Positions 33,627-44,625 of a stretch of 64,000 nt of DNA are shown one piece after another; the first letter of the stretch is position 1; the number at the start of each line of letters is the position of its first letter. Below the pieces are notes generated by a model. It searched no databases and was not told the origin of the DNA. It saw nothing but the letters and a program-made list of their open reading frames with translations. The position numbers and the translations under genes are program-made. The stretch spans positions 2,666,001-2,730,000 of the forward strand of contig JAMRYE010000010.1 in NCBI GenBank assembly GCA_024082115.1. Reading direction: 5' to 3'. Source of the DNA: Rhinocladiella similis. Lineage: Eukaryota > Ascomycota > Eurotiomycetes > Chaetothyriales > Herpotrichiellaceae.

Positions 33627-34685
33627 ATGGCTACAGAAACGACGACCTTCACAACACAGCTGCACGGAGCACTCCCTCCTTTCCCGGAGAATCTCAACCA
33701 GGCGCCAATTGCCGAAATCTCGTCCCGGAAGCTTCTAGCCAAAGACGCCGAAACCACGGCGGCTGTCTGGGAAGCATGCCAAACATATGGATTCTTCTAC
33801 CTTGACATGACCGACTCCGATCAAGGGTGCAAGCTCGTCACCGATGCCGAACAGCTCTATGGTCTCAGCAAGAAGACGTTTGCTCTCCCCTTTGAGGACA
33901 AGGACAAATATGACTTTCGCAGGAGAAAAGCCTTGTTCGGGTATAAACCGTCGGGGAGTGTCAAGAAAACAGATGCAAGCCAGCGTCCCGACACTACTGA
34001 GTTCTTCAACATTGGTAAAGATTGTCTGTTTGATATCGCCCCGAGCAATCCCTATCCCGACGTGATTCAGAATGCGAGGCCGTTGTTGCGAGACTTCTGC
34101 AGAGGTGCTCATGAGATAGCCATGGACATACTTCGCACGCTTGCTCGCGCGGCAGACGAGGACGAAGAGATATTCGTCAATCTCAATCGTTTCGAGCAAT
34201 CATCGGGAGACCACGTTCGCCTCACGCTCAAGCATCCGTCCGACGAGAAGAAATCTGAGATTGGGCTCGCCTCTCATACAGATTTTGGCAGTGTTACCAT
34301 CTTGTTCAATTGGCTCGGCGGGCTTCAGATTGAGTCGCGGACTCCCGGACGCATTGGGGAATGGGAATACGTCAAGCCGATACCGGGAAAGGCAATCATC
34401 AACCTCGGAGATGCCATGGTCTCTTTCTCGAACGGTGCCCTGAAGAGTGCAAAACACCGTGTGGTGGAGTCTCCCGGTGCACAGGCTGGTATGGAGAGGG
34501 TGAGCATTGTCTACTTTGTGCGGCCAACACATCATAGTTTGATGAAGCCTGTTGGAAAGTTCGACAGTGGCGCCGGTCGGATCAAAGTAGGCGGAAAGTT
34601 CTCAGATGGTATCGATGAGAGAGTCTACACGGCGAAAGAATGGCTTGAGGAGAGGTACGTGCAGCTGTCGCATTCAAAGGAATGA
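33627..34685 (+). CDS. 2-oxoglutarate/Fe(II)-dependent oxygenase (IPNS-like)
   Basis: This is a non-haem iron dioxygenase of the isopenicillin-N-synthase-like family; the substrate is unknown. It is a single exon of 352 residues from the Met at 33627 (MATETTTFTTQ). The N-terminal DIOX_N region includes APIAEISSRKLL and AVWEACQTYGFFYLD. The catalytic domain has the iron ligands His217 and Asp219 (SHTDFGSVTIL) and His277 (AKHRVVESPG). The 2-oxoglutarate-binding Arg and Ser sit in ERVSIVYFVRP. GWL-type core strands (NWLGGLQIE, IINLGDAMV) are present. The upstream frame to 33567 adds 20 residues without domain support. No synthase gene neighbours it, so a primary-metabolic or detoxifying role is as likely as secondary metabolism. 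Confidence 0.9.
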   Translation: MATETTTFTTQLHGALPPFPENLNQAPIAEISSRKLLAKDAETTAAVWEACQTYGFFYLDMTDSDQGCKLVTDAEQLYGLSKKTFALPFEDKDKYDFRRRKALFGYKPSGSVKKTDASQRPDTTEFFNIGKDCLFDIAPSNPYPDVIQNARPLLRDFCRGAHEIAMDILRTLARAADEDEEIFVNLNRFEQSSGDHVRLTLKHPSDEKKSEIGLASHTDFGSVTILFNWLGGLQIESRTPGRIGEWEYVKPIPGKAIINLGDAMVSFSNGALKSAKHRVVESPGAQAGMERVSIVYFVRPTHHSLMKPVGKFDSGAGRIKVGGKFSDGIDERVYTAKEWLEERYVQLSHSKE

Positions 34686-36335
34686 TTGTGTTGTTCCTCA
34701 GGGGCTGAAGGGAGAAAGCTATCTGTCCACGCTTACTGGTGTTACCCGCAACGGGTCATCTAGTTCTCAAACCCCTGTGGTCTGGTTTAATTGTATGAGC
34801 AAATACTACTTCAACTGAGCTTGAGTGAGCAATTGGTAGGTATGAATTCAAGGATGTGTTTGCGGTATTCCTTCTGGGTTCATATAGCCATCTATAGAGG
34901 TAAACTGTGTCAGTCAACTCTTGGAACCCATGTGTACTCGTACTTGTACCTTTGATCAGATGCTTCGGTGGAGCTCCTAGTAAGAATAGGCCACGGAATT
35001 CACCTCCCTACGCCCTTGGCCCAGCCCATGACTCGACGAAGGTGGCCGCCATTAGCCAGGTATTTCGTAGGTGTCTTTACAGCAGGCCTCAAGTCCCTGT
35101 CGTTAATCAACAGCATACGGAGAACAATAGGAACTTGTTGAACCGGGGAGAGGCTGTAGGTGGGTGAAATGTGTACGTAGGGCCCCCCCCCCCCCCCCCC
35201 CCCCCCCCCACTCTCTCCTTTCCCTCGAACGCCGAGCAGATGTTTTCCGCGACTCCGCGAAACCGAGGTCAGTGACTTTAGGGGCAGATTTCATCTGAAG
35301 ACCAGACCAGACCAGACCGGATCTGAGATCAGTCAATCAGTCAGGCTCAGACGCCATGTTTTCGCTTCACGTCCACCATCTGCTTCGACACGGCTATCTC
35401 CATCTGCCAGTCAATATTGTGCCTCAACCCGAGACTTGACAACTCAACCCTGAGGTCCTGAGATGTCATTCCCTCAGTAGTTGTGGTTCGTGATACATAT
35501 GGACATTCCCCATCTCCATCACTTGTCAACTGTGGCTTGAAGCTGAAACCAAAGTCTCCCCTTCGACAAGATTCCCACCCGCCTTTCATCTCAGCCTCGT
35601 GGCTACTTGAAACAGGCCGATCCATCTGGCATTCCACTCGCAACTTCACTAGTGTCGTATACAACGCTTTCTTCGGAACTTGGCCTAGCTACGATGCCAA
35701 TGTCTGCAACCCAAGACATTCACGGCCGAAGGTCTTATCCTTCTGTCTCCTTGCCTAAGCTGTGGGAGGAAACAACCCAGGATCTTTAGCGCCTAATGTC
35801 GCCTTGTTCCCGCTGAACTTTTGTGCCGCCCCTCTACTTTACGCCACATGAGGATGTACTGTACTTGTGTTGTACAGGCTGGGTCGAGATGTCAGATATG
35901 CCACATCTATGCTATGCATATTCGCGTTCGTCGAGAGTCAGGCCCTGTTGGGGCCCTCTTGGCCTTTCTTCAAAGAGGACCACAACCCACATACCACTCT
36001 ATACCTGCAATTTCAAACATTTCATCGAAACAGGTGATGATGTCCGGGGCCGTGGTGAGCTCTCCAAGGTTTGTACAGTAAGTATATTTGGTCCTCGTCC
36101 CATATTCCCTTCCCTGACCCTTTCTGCTGTTCAGTCGTGCCAGCTTTCTTTGTGCTTTTCCCTCCCACATTCCCTTTCTGAGTCGAGGTCGGTGACCTCT
36201 GTCATTCGTTCTTTATTTCAGGTGCGATTGTATCGTACGTTCATTCATTGTCCAGTCCGCTCTTTATAACTCCAGTCACTCGTTTCCGGAACACTCATTC
36301 CTCCACCCTCGAGTCCGACATCGAAGCATACCAAA
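34686..36335. other. intergenic with C27 run
   Basis: No gene was recognised. It contains a C27 homopolymer (35183-35209) and a GACCA pentamer repeat (about 35299-35318). Pyrimidine-rich promoter sequence precedes the WSC-protein gene. Confidence 0.5.
35183..35209 (+). repeat. C27 homopolymer
   Basis: Twenty-seven consecutive C residues lie in intergenic DNA; the exact length is likely unreliable. Confidence 0.9.
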
Positions 36336-38199
36336 ATGTCTGCTCTTCTCACAGCCGGCCTGATTGCGGCCTTGGCCGCATCCCCAGTCTCAGCATTCTG
36401 GCGACTGCCATGTAAATCTCCCATCGTCGTCGAACGGGCCGATCCGATAGTCAGTCCTGGCAAGGTCGCATCCCATCTGCACACCATCATGGGAGGAAAT
36501 GCGTTCGACTTCACCATGGACGACAACACGACCCGTACGTCGACTTGCTCATCATGTACCGTGATCGGGGACGACAGCAACTACTGGACCCCAACCTTGT
36601 TCTTCCAGCATCAGAACGGCACCTTCGAAAGCGTCAACCAGGTTGGAGGTGCTACTGTGTACTATCTACAACGCAAGGGTGATGGCGAGACCCTGAAAGC
36701 CTTCCCACCTGGGTTCCGCATGCTCGCAGGAGACCCGTACAAACGCAGCGGTGGAGACGACTTTGCTTCACAAGCAGTCAGCTACAACTGTCTCAATTAC
36801 AATGGTCCAGCCAAGCCAGAGACTGGAATGTTTCCCAACTACAACTGCCCTGATGGCCTTCGTGCTCAAGTCTTCTTTCCATCATGTTGGAACGGCAAGG
36901 ACCTCGATACTGCCGACCACAAATCTCACATGTCGTACCCGGCAAACTCCTACAACTCTGGTGCATGCCCTCCCGGCTTCCCCGTGCACTTGATCTCCAT
37001 TTTCTACGAGGTGATTTGGGATACCGGCAAATTTGCCGACCAGTGGTACGGAGATAGTCAACCCTTTGTCTGGTCCATGGGCGACCCTACTGGCTATGGT
37101 GGCCATGGAGATTTCGTCATGGGTTGGGATCCAGCTCTCCTCCAGCGAGCTGTCGACACTTGCACTGCCGATAGCGGTCGTGTGGAGGACTGCCCTGAAT
37201 TCAAGTTGATTCCGGACTCCCAAGCAGAAGGTTGCCGCATCGCATCCAAGATTGACGAGCCTGTCAGTGGTCTCCTCGATGCACTGCCTGGTTGCAACGC
37301 TGTTCAACAGGGTCCTGGAAAGGCCACGCAGCAGACCGATTGCGGCGCTCCTACGACCATAGGCGCAGGCAACGCGACCTTCTTCACCGATCTCACCAGT
37401 AAAGGATGGTCTTATACTGGCTGCGGCACTGACAACTACTATAGCCGTCTTCTCACTGGTGCCAGTGAGTCGAACGATCAGATGACCAATGAGGCTTGTG
37501 TGGCGTTCTGCGATAGCAAAGGCTTCTCAGTCGCTGGAACCGAGTACTCGAAAGAGTGCTATTGTACGTTTCTCCTTCTCCCCTGATCAATCTAGACGTG
37601 CCATGCTGACTTGTGTGTACAGGCGGCAACTCTATCCCCACGAGTGGAATGCCCGTCCCTGGCGTCGTTGGCAATTGCCAGATGAAGTGCTCGGGCGACG
37701 ACAGCGAATTCTGCGGTGGTGCGGCTCTCATCTCGCTTTATCAGAAATGCACCGGCAGCGACTGTGTCAACACTGGTGGCGGTTCCGGCGGTTCTGGAGG
37801 CGGTTCGAGCCAAGTCATCTCATCTGGCTCCTCTGCTCCAGCTTCGACCACTGCCTCTGCTGCTCCATCATCATGGAGCGCGAGTGCGAGCTCTACCCCT
37901 GCTTCGTCCTCTGCAGTATCTCCCTCATCCTCGTCGCAGGGTGTTGTACAGCCCACCACAATCGCAACAGCAGTGGTCGAGCCAGTCTCTACAGCAACTT
38001 CGGTAATTAAGAAAACCATTTCGTTTGATTCCGCTTTGGACTCCTAGCTGCCTACAGTACACCAGACCACTACGTCTCGGCAACCGGTCCATCTGGCGCC
38101 ATCATGTCAGGTGAACTGGTTGCCGCAAAATGGATACAATTGCAGCTTGCAGCATCATGCATGATTCTGTTATGTCCAGCAAATCCATCTCCCAACAAT

Positions 38200-38232
<33 letters not shown>

Positions 38233-38918
38233 CCACACACTCGTTCACTCACGTCCCGCCTGGTTCAACACCTCCACCCTTCGTCTTTGCATCTCCATTC
38301 CATCATCCAACCCATACCCACACATTCAGTCCATACCTCAGTCTTCTTGCATATCCCCCGTCTCCCATCAAGAATCAAGATCAAAAACCAGAACTAACAA
38401 GACGCGCTTCTTTCAACGATTTCTAGCTCTCAACATCTCCTTCATCCTCGCCCTCGACCTCGACCTCGACCTCGTCATCACTAGCATCACCAACTTCTAC
38501 GCCTCCCACGTCGTCGAACCCGTCATGGTCATACTCAGGCTGCTTCACAGACACCGTGACCCCGCGCTCTCTCCCACAGTGGTCCAACTTCAACGGCCCA
38601 AAGATGACCAACGACGCCTGCATCTCCTTCTGCGACAAGGAAGGATACCCCGTCGCCGGCACCGAGTACGCGGGTCAATGTTTCTGCGGCGCCGCCAACA
38701 CCACCGTCCTCGCCACACCCAAACTGTCCGAAGACAAGTGCGGCATGCCGTGCACAGGCGCCGGGGATGAAATGTGCGGCGGCCCCGGTGCGTTGAGCGT
38801 CTGGACCAAGAAATCCTCCGGGCCCACCAAGAAGACGAAGCGAGCCAGTGCCGCCGTTGTCAAGAGACACGCTGGTGGCCATTTGAAGAGACATCAGCTA
38901 CGGAAGGAGATCTCTTGA
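36336..38918 (+). CDS. secreted DUF1996 protein with two WSC domains
   Basis: This is a likely cell-wall or extracellular glycan-binding protein. The exons are 36336-37563, 37623-38002 and 38427-38918, giving 699 residues with matching phases. A signal peptide (AALAASPVSA) is followed by the DUF1996 domain (about 25-310): FWRLPCKSPIVVERADPIV, SHLHTIMGGNAF, then DHKSHMSYP. WSC domain 1 (about 380-460) reads WSYTGCGTDNYYSRLL, then CVAFCDSKGF, CYCGN and CSGDDSEFCGG. A Ser/Gly-rich linker crosses a 424-nt intron, and WSC domain 2 (about 575-655) reads WSYSGCFTDTV, CISFCDKEGYPVAGTEY, CFCGAAN and AGDEMCGGPGALSVW. The tail is Lys/Arg-rich without a GPI signal. The second intron is long for this genome but has an ACTAAC branch site. 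It carries a CA microsatellite. Confidence 0.88.
38200..38227 (+). repeat. (CA)n microsatellite in intron 2 of WSC gene
   Basis: About 14 uninterrupted CA units are followed by interrupted CA-rich sequence to about 38250. Confidence 0.9.
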
Positions 38919-38940
38919 CATCCCTCAAGAGATCTCCTTC
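38903..38940. repeat. perfect 16-bp inverted repeat over WSC stop codon
   Basis: The arms are 38903-38918 (GAAGGAGATCTCTTGA) and 38925-38940, with loop CATCCC. The 5' arm ends exactly with the TGA stop. A CTCCTT tandem tract follows. Confidence 0.92.
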
Positions 38941-40066
38941 TCTCCTTCTCTCCTTCTTTCCATCCGCTGGCGCGCCACCGACCGACCGACCGGCTGGCAG
39001 GGTCGGAATCATGAAACAACTCGTATCTAGTTTGGCTACTTGGTGACATTGGCTTTCCATGGCCCCTGGGTGACAGGGTGACAGGGTGACCGTAGTTGGT
39101 TCAGTTTGGACATTCTTACCTCTTCCTTTCTTTTTTGTCTCTTGCTTGTTTTCTCTTCGCACTTGACTTTTACTTCCCTCACTTTACTTCTCAGGGGGGA
39201 ATGTACTGTAACGTGCGCGTGCACATGTACTACTACAGTCGGCAGTCATGGGTTCCTCGGTCCTGTCTACCTACAATACCTACCTACCATACGGCGCACG
39301 TACCACAAATTTCAATTCATTTCCCGGCTTTGTATAGGTGTATATATATATTAACCCCATCATTATCTCTTTTCTCGCAGACTACCTGGCCAGCCAGCTA
39401 TGTACCGTACACTACCGGCTTCCAGTATACCTGGTGTTTGCCCTTGTCTGAGATCCTTTACCTATCTATTGCCGTGTTCTGAGTACTTTGTATATATTCT
39501 CAAGTACCGTAGTGTCGTAGTAGTCATGCATTTGCATTTGCATTTGGCATCCTCGTTCAACGTCACGATCATTTCGATTCCAAGATTTTCAGTATCTTTG
39601 ACAGAGATCCTTGAGCCTGTGTGGTCATGGGTCGATACTATTATAGCCATGAGCAAATCTGCAACATACAAAACAAATATTCAGCGGACTCGGTCAACAA
39701 CTTGCATACTGACTTACACTGACTTGATACTTGGTCATACACCACCACCAAAATCATAGCTACTTGCGGAATCCGAGTGTTCTTTGTTCGACAAGGCAGA
39801 TGGGCTATTTTTGGTGGGTGGAAAGTCCGTGCCATGTCTTTTGTGTTGCCGAAGTCCATTCTCCGTGAACGATGATAGGAGGACAAAGAACGTGTAACCA
39901 ATGCTGGTGAAAGTTGAGAATTTCTTGTTCAATTTTTCCACTCGCTATGTAATGCTACACTGGGAACACAGAAGGGTGAAGGTGAAAGGGCGAGTAATGG
40001 TGACAATCAATAACTTTACAAAGTCTCGTGTTGCCCTTCCACTGACATTAGGGGTATTCTCCCAAT
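38941..40066. other. intergenic between convergent genes
   Basis: It contains short tandem motifs (GACC/GACCG near 38978 and GGTGACA repeats near 39069-39090) and a TATATATATA tract near 39343. No gene was recognised. Confidence 0.5.
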
Positions 40067-40974
40067 TTACGTCCTCAGCCCGAGCAAGAGACCGGCGCCC
40101 TTACCACTTCCACCTTCGCCTTCTCCACCACCTGGAAGGTACGTCACGTTGGGATTCGTCGCTAGCGTTTGTGCAATGTCTTTGCTGGCTTCGATTCTTC
40201 GGATTTGAATCAAACCGTCGCCTGCCTTGGCCACGGCCTTGCTAATGATGTCTGCAGACTCGGCTTCTCCTTCTGCGCGGATGACGTTGGCCTGTCGCTC
40301 TTGCTCGGCCTTCTCGACGATAAATCGTGCTCGTTCGGCATCTTGCTGTGCGATTTGTTTCTGTTCGACTGCGCGGGTGAATTCTCGACCAAAGGTCATG
40401 TGTGTGATGGAAACATCTTCAAGTGCGATGTTGAACTCCTGCGCTCGGAGCAACAGGTCGTTTCGGATTCGATTTGAGACTGCCTCTCGTTGTGTGATGA
40501 GCTCTGCGGCATCGAATTGCGCGACGATGGCTTTGAGGACTTCGTTTCCGATGGACGGGAGGACTCTTTCGTCGTAATCTTGACCAAGTGACTAACGAGA
40601 GATGGTCAGCTCGGGATGAGTGTAAGCAATTTGGGCATGTGACTTACCTGATAGATCTTGGGTAGTCTCTGCACTTCGGGTCTATGTAGGACTCTCAGTG
40701 TCAAACTGACCATTTGCAAATCCTTGCTTCCGGTCGTTGTGCTGATGTTTCTCGGTTTCGTTCGTACATCGTAGATGATGGCCTTTTGCAACCACGGGAT
40801 CAGGAAGTGTGTGCCTTCGTTGACAACTTTCTCCTGTACACCAGACAATCTGTCGAAGATAACTGCTCTTGTTCCGCCTTTCACGTCATAAATCGCCGCC
40901 TGGCCGAAAGATGCCGCAATGAAGACTGGTACAGCCCACCGAGAAATGGCGTTTAGGATGTTTGGTGCTGACAT
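40067..40974 (-). CDS. PHB1: prohibitin-1
   Basis: Prohibitin 1 forms ring complexes with prohibitin 2 in the mitochondrial inner membrane, stabilising respiratory proteins and cristae. The exons are 40648-40974 and 40067-40591, with an intron of 56 nt (GTAAGT..TAG, phase 0) between them. The product has 283 residues, as expected. The N-terminal hydrophobic segment (AVPVFIAASFGQAAIYDV) anchors it. The SPFH domain follows with GGTRAVIFDRLSGV, GTHFLIPWLQKAIIYDVR and SLTLRVLHRPEVQ. The second exon gives DYDERVLPSIGNEVLKAIV, QFDAAELITQRE and the C-terminal coiled coil (QQDAERARFIVEKAEQERQA). The match to fungal Phb1 is close throughout. Its promoter is shared with QCR8. Confidence 0.96.
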
Positions 40975-41348
40975 GACGGCCTCCTATGGAACGAAATTGA
41001 GGGAGAAAGGAGAGCGGCGATGAAGCGATCGCTAGTTGCAGTCGCCGTTCAGGTAGGAAGCTGCAGTCGTAATGGACTTTTCGACACTCTGCTCCAGTAA
41101 TGCAGCTTTGGAGTAGCCGCCAAGCTGCGGAGACTATGCACTATGATGCGCCGGATTTTCTGTGCGGCGGATCACGACCTGCTTGATACGCAAACACATC
41201 GACCAATGAGAGCAGACGAAATTCATCGTCACATTATGTCAGCAGCCAAGTCTGCGATCCCAGCTCCGGGAAGCTCCTGCGATCAATGATTTTGACGCTC
41301 TCAGTCTAGGTATACATCTTCAAACTCAACGATTACAACTCGGTCAAG
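40975..41348. promoter_or_regulatory. divergent promoter of PHB1 and QCR8
   Basis: A 374-bp spacer separates the start codons of two nuclear genes for mitochondrial inner-membrane proteins. No specific factor site was identified. Confidence 0.7.
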
Positions 41349-41933
41349 ATGCGTCCATCACCTCGTCTCATGATGCAGGCCACCAAGGCCCTGCGTTCAG
41401 CCGGCCACCCAGACCCGAAGAACGGAGTGTATGTGGTCGTCCTATCATCTCTAATTCGCATCGATCGTAGTCAACTAACGACTTTGTGTATACAGATATA
41501 TGGGATGGTGGGGTGACTTGGGTACGAACGTTTTCCTTTGACGATACTGTACCTCTTCTCCTGGTCGACGAAGACTGCTCTCCGCACCACGCGAAGCTCA
41601 GAGGTGGCCTATCAATGCGGAAGAATATGAGCTAACACACCCTGCGTGAATAGGCTCGCCAAAGCAGAAGGGAATCGTCACATATGCCGTGTCAGCGAAC
41701 AGACAGGACCCCATGGCTGGAGCCTACAAGAACGCCGTCTTCAACACCTACCGCCGAACATACCACCAGATCCTGTACTGGCTTCCTCCCATGGTTCTCG
41801 GATACGTGCTCATGGAGTGGGCCACGGAGAGGTACAATCTAGCCGATTTTTGTTGCTAGAAATGGGCGCTGACATGAAACGCAGAAACGAGTACCTGAAT
41901 TCAAAGCCTGGCCGTTTGGAGGCTGAGGAGTAG
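41349..41933 (+). CDS. QCR8: ubiquinol-cytochrome c reductase subunit 8 (complex III)
   Basis: Qcr8 is a small ubiquinone-binding subunit of respiratory complex III in the mitochondrial inner membrane. The exons are 41349-41428, 41496-41521, 41654-41831 and 41885-41933. The introns are 67, 132 and 53 nt, all GT-AG, and the phases match, giving 110 residues. Exon 2 is only 26 nt and encodes the conserved YMGWWGDLG. The rest reads PKQKGIVTYAVSANRQDPM, AVFNTYRRTYHQILYW, a membrane helix (LPPMVLGYVLMEWA) and TERNEYLNSKPGR, all typical of the family. The N-terminus is basic, consistent with mitochondrial import. Because no exon gives a long ORF starting at its true Met, the gene is easy to miss. 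Confidence 0.95.
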
Positions 41934-42218
41934 TAAATGGACACCCAAAAGAGCGTCTCTGAATGATATTGTACATAAGCGGGATCAGTGGATTCGAATA
42001 CAAGAATAGTCAAGATCAGTGTCCTCCATGGCGCTTGTCTCCGAGATTTCCAACCGTGCAACAGTCTTCGTGCCACTGAGCGACCATGCTGTTCTTCAAT
42101 CCCCATTCGCGAATTGTCCTAGGCTATTCATAAGACGGAGAAATCCAAGACTTGGTTCATGATTTGGTTCTCGCAAAAGCCATGTGAAAAGAAAAGCCAA
42201 CTGGCGCATCGACGCGTG

Positions 42219-42727
42219 TTAGCCTGGTCCAATTCGAGGCATGTCGTGATGTTCGCTGAGACTGCTAAGATAGCGGTTCAATTCTTCGACTCGTTCTTTG
42301 TGCGTCTTTACACCTTCTCGCTTCAATCGGTCTTCGAGCTATGGAGGATTTGTTAGCGGTGGTCGGAAATAAATAACAAGTAAACACGTACTCTCTTCCG
42401 TCTTTGCTCCTCATGCCTTTTCTCCGCCTCGGTCTTTACAACCTGTCTTTCCTCATCGTCCCTGATTCCGGCACCTGGGCCGACTTCCTCTCCATCAACA
42501 ACAGCTAGGTTTCGTCGATCCTCTTTCTCAAGCTGAGCATCTTCATCTTCCAGTTTCTTCAAAATGACGGATTTGTCGTGGAAAGCATTGTCCTCGCCAC
42601 GATCGGTGCTCCCATCGTTCGGCTTACCACTGGACTTCTTTTTTTTCTTCTTGTCGATTTTGGCGTCTTTCACTCCTTTCAGTTTCAGCTTACCGGAGCC
42701 TGCGAATGCGTAATCGCTGGGTGCCAT
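42219..42727 (-). CDS. FAM32A/DUF1754-family nuclear protein
   Basis: This is a eukaryotic FAM32A-like protein; the human relative is associated with the spliceosome's catalytic step. The exons are 42392-42727 and 42219-42338, with an intron of 53 nt (GTACGT..TAG, phase 0) between them. The product has 151 residues. Signature features are the N-terminal SGKLKLKGVKDAKIDKKKKK and the middle KTEAEKRHEEQRRKRLEDR. The C-terminal block reads REGVKTHKERVEELNRYLS and ends HHDMPRIGPG, the conserved FAM32A terminus. The gene converges on QCR8 with 285 bp between stops. Confidence 0.92.
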
Positions 42728-43029
42728 GGTGGCCGCGATTAAGACATAACTCGAGAAACTCGATTAGGCTGGAGAGAAGACTTGATATTACATATAGTAG
42801 CTCTTTACTCCACCGAAGTCGGCGGGCCACACGCACTGTTGGCACATTTCTCTTCGTCGCTGTCGAGACACTTGATAACATAACCTCTTTCGCAATGAGA
42901 TGGCGTCTGTCACTGGGGAGCGAAAACTTCATTAGATCATTGACGGTTTGATCTTCAAATATGGGTGAGATCCGCTCTTGCCCCACGCTTCTCTGCGACA
43001 ATCTCGGCTTGGATCTGTTGCTCGATTAA
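42728..43029. other. spacer between FAM32A-like gene and APH relic
   Basis: The N-terminal half expected for the APH-like gene is not found here. No other coding pattern was seen. Confidence 0.5.
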
Positions 43030-43666
43030 AGGAGAGATCTCAATGACGGGCCCTTTGTTATGCTCCAGACAGACATGAACCGCCACAACCTGATCGTCGA
43101 CCGTGATTGGAACATCATGTGTCACATTGACCTCGAATGGACTGCTATCATACCCAAGGAATTTATGCAACTACCTCTTTGGCTTACAAACCAGGTAGTG
43201 GACAAGGTGGACGTCGATGCATGCAACATACTTCGCGAAGAATTCAACCAGTCGTTTGAAAGAGAGGAGGAAACAAATCTGGTACCAGGATTCCTCAACA
43301 AGAATGCCCTTCAACTCTCCTCCATTATGAATGCTAGCTGGGCTCGCGGCACATTCTGGTACGTTCTCGCAATGCAAAGCCCAACCAACCGGTCTTTGGT
43401 CCATATTTCACGACAGAATCCAGCCACTTTACTCTCTTCTATATCGTGATGATGATCAATTTTACTTGGTGGCATATGCATACTGGGCAAGGCAGGCTCA
43501 TAAATTCTTGGACGAAAAGGTCAACCACAAGGAACAGTATGACAAGAAGCTACGTGAAGCTTTTGACATGTCGCAGCAACCGCGGCGGGATCCAAACCCT
43601 GGTTGGCCTGAACCGCCCACAAATTCACTTGTATGTACCTGGCCACTTGGTAATGGGCTGTTCTGA
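43030..43666 (+). pseudogene. truncated, frameshifted APH-like kinase relic
   Basis: This is the remnant of a fungal aminoglycoside-phosphotransferase-like (kinase-fold) gene. The reading opens after a TAA at 43027. It shows the APH catalytic loop equivalents DMNRHNLIVDRDWNI and CHIDLEWT. The N-terminal ATP-binding lobe is missing. At 43382-43390 a 4-bp tandem duplication (AACCAACC) shifts the frame. The second frame resumes with GLWSIFHDRIQPLYSLLYRD and continues to 43666 with FLDEKVNHKEQYDKKLREAF. Removing one AACC unit would join the two parts smoothly. In intact members the Asp of the DxxxxN loop and the following Asp bind ATP and magnesium. The relic cannot give a functional kinase as it stands. 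Confidence 0.75.
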
Positions 43667-44124
43667 TATTGTAAGTCCCGTCTCATTAGTTGCTGTCTCT
43701 CTGGAGGTATTCGATAAGGGTTGCCTTGCATCTTCGATCCGCTTGTCTTTTCCCCCGTGCCCGGCCGAAGATGGCTATTGAAGTGCCTTAGTATCTTGAT
43801 ACAATGACGTACTTCGATTCCGATAGAGCGTCCGAAACTGCCCTGGGCAGTTGCATGGTTGAGTTTATATGAGGAATAGTCCGTAGACAATCGAGACTTT
43901 ACAGTATTGCGCCACAGCAGCCACCACAGCCACAAATCACTCCAGGCGTCACATGTACGATCCACCTCCATCCCATTAGGCGTTCCATTTGGCATTTGAA
44001 ATTGATATCAATAACCTCAACTCATTCATCTCCAGGCTGTTCAAAGTTGCTGAGTGGCAAAAGCTCGTACATACCATAAGCAACTCTGTGATCCAGGGCG
44101 CCAGCGACACTTCAGAAAGAACAA
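43667..44124. other. intergenic, 5' of ERG28
   Basis: No gene or recognisable sterol-responsive element was seen. Confidence 0.45.
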
Positions 44125-44625
44125 ATGGCGGGACTTCTCCCAACTTCTCCGGGGATTTTGCCCTACTATCTGCTCTTCGTAAGGATTCCCCTACCACCCC
44201 TCTTCTTGTGCAAATGCCATCTGCCATGCAAAAGTCCCTCCGTACAAGTATCAGTCCATGCCTGACTGAACATATAGACAGCCTCAATGGGTCTGGTGCA
44301 CACCGTTGTATGCTACATCAACCCCTTGGGCTCGATGCGCCAGTTTTCAGGTCCTCGGGCACCTCCACCGACCTCTGTGTTGGCTCATGTGTATGGTATG
44401 CAGAACCTGTATACCGGGTTCATTCGAATTCTTGCCGCCTATAACATCGACAATGCTCCCCTGTATTACCTTGCGATCTTGACGTTTATTGGAACGATCT
44501 TTCTCAACGGCACCGAAACATTGATCTGGAAGACTGCAAGGTTCTATGAGACCAGGTTTGCCTACCTGCCGGCCTCGATTGGCCTCATTTGGCTCGTCGT
44601 CCAGAAAGACTGGTACCTTTCTTGA
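44125..44625 (+). CDS. ERG28: ergosterol biosynthesis scaffold ERG28
   Basis: Erg28 is an ER membrane protein that tethers the C-4 demethylation enzymes (Erg25, Erg26, Erg27) to one another. The exons are 44125-44178 and 44278-44625, with the intron at 44179-44277 (GTAAGG..TAG, phase 0). The product has 133 residues. The pattern fits the family: an N-terminal helix (LPYYLLFTASMGLVHTVV), a short loop FSGPRAPPPT, LAHVYGMQNLYTGFIRI and AAYNIDNAPLYYLAILTF. These are followed by two more helices and a terminal WLVVQKDWY. Four membrane helices are expected, as in yeast Erg28. The sequence is rather divergent at the usual RTFGTW block (here HVYGMQ). The gene is intact although it sits between two pseudogenes. 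Confidence 0.85.
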
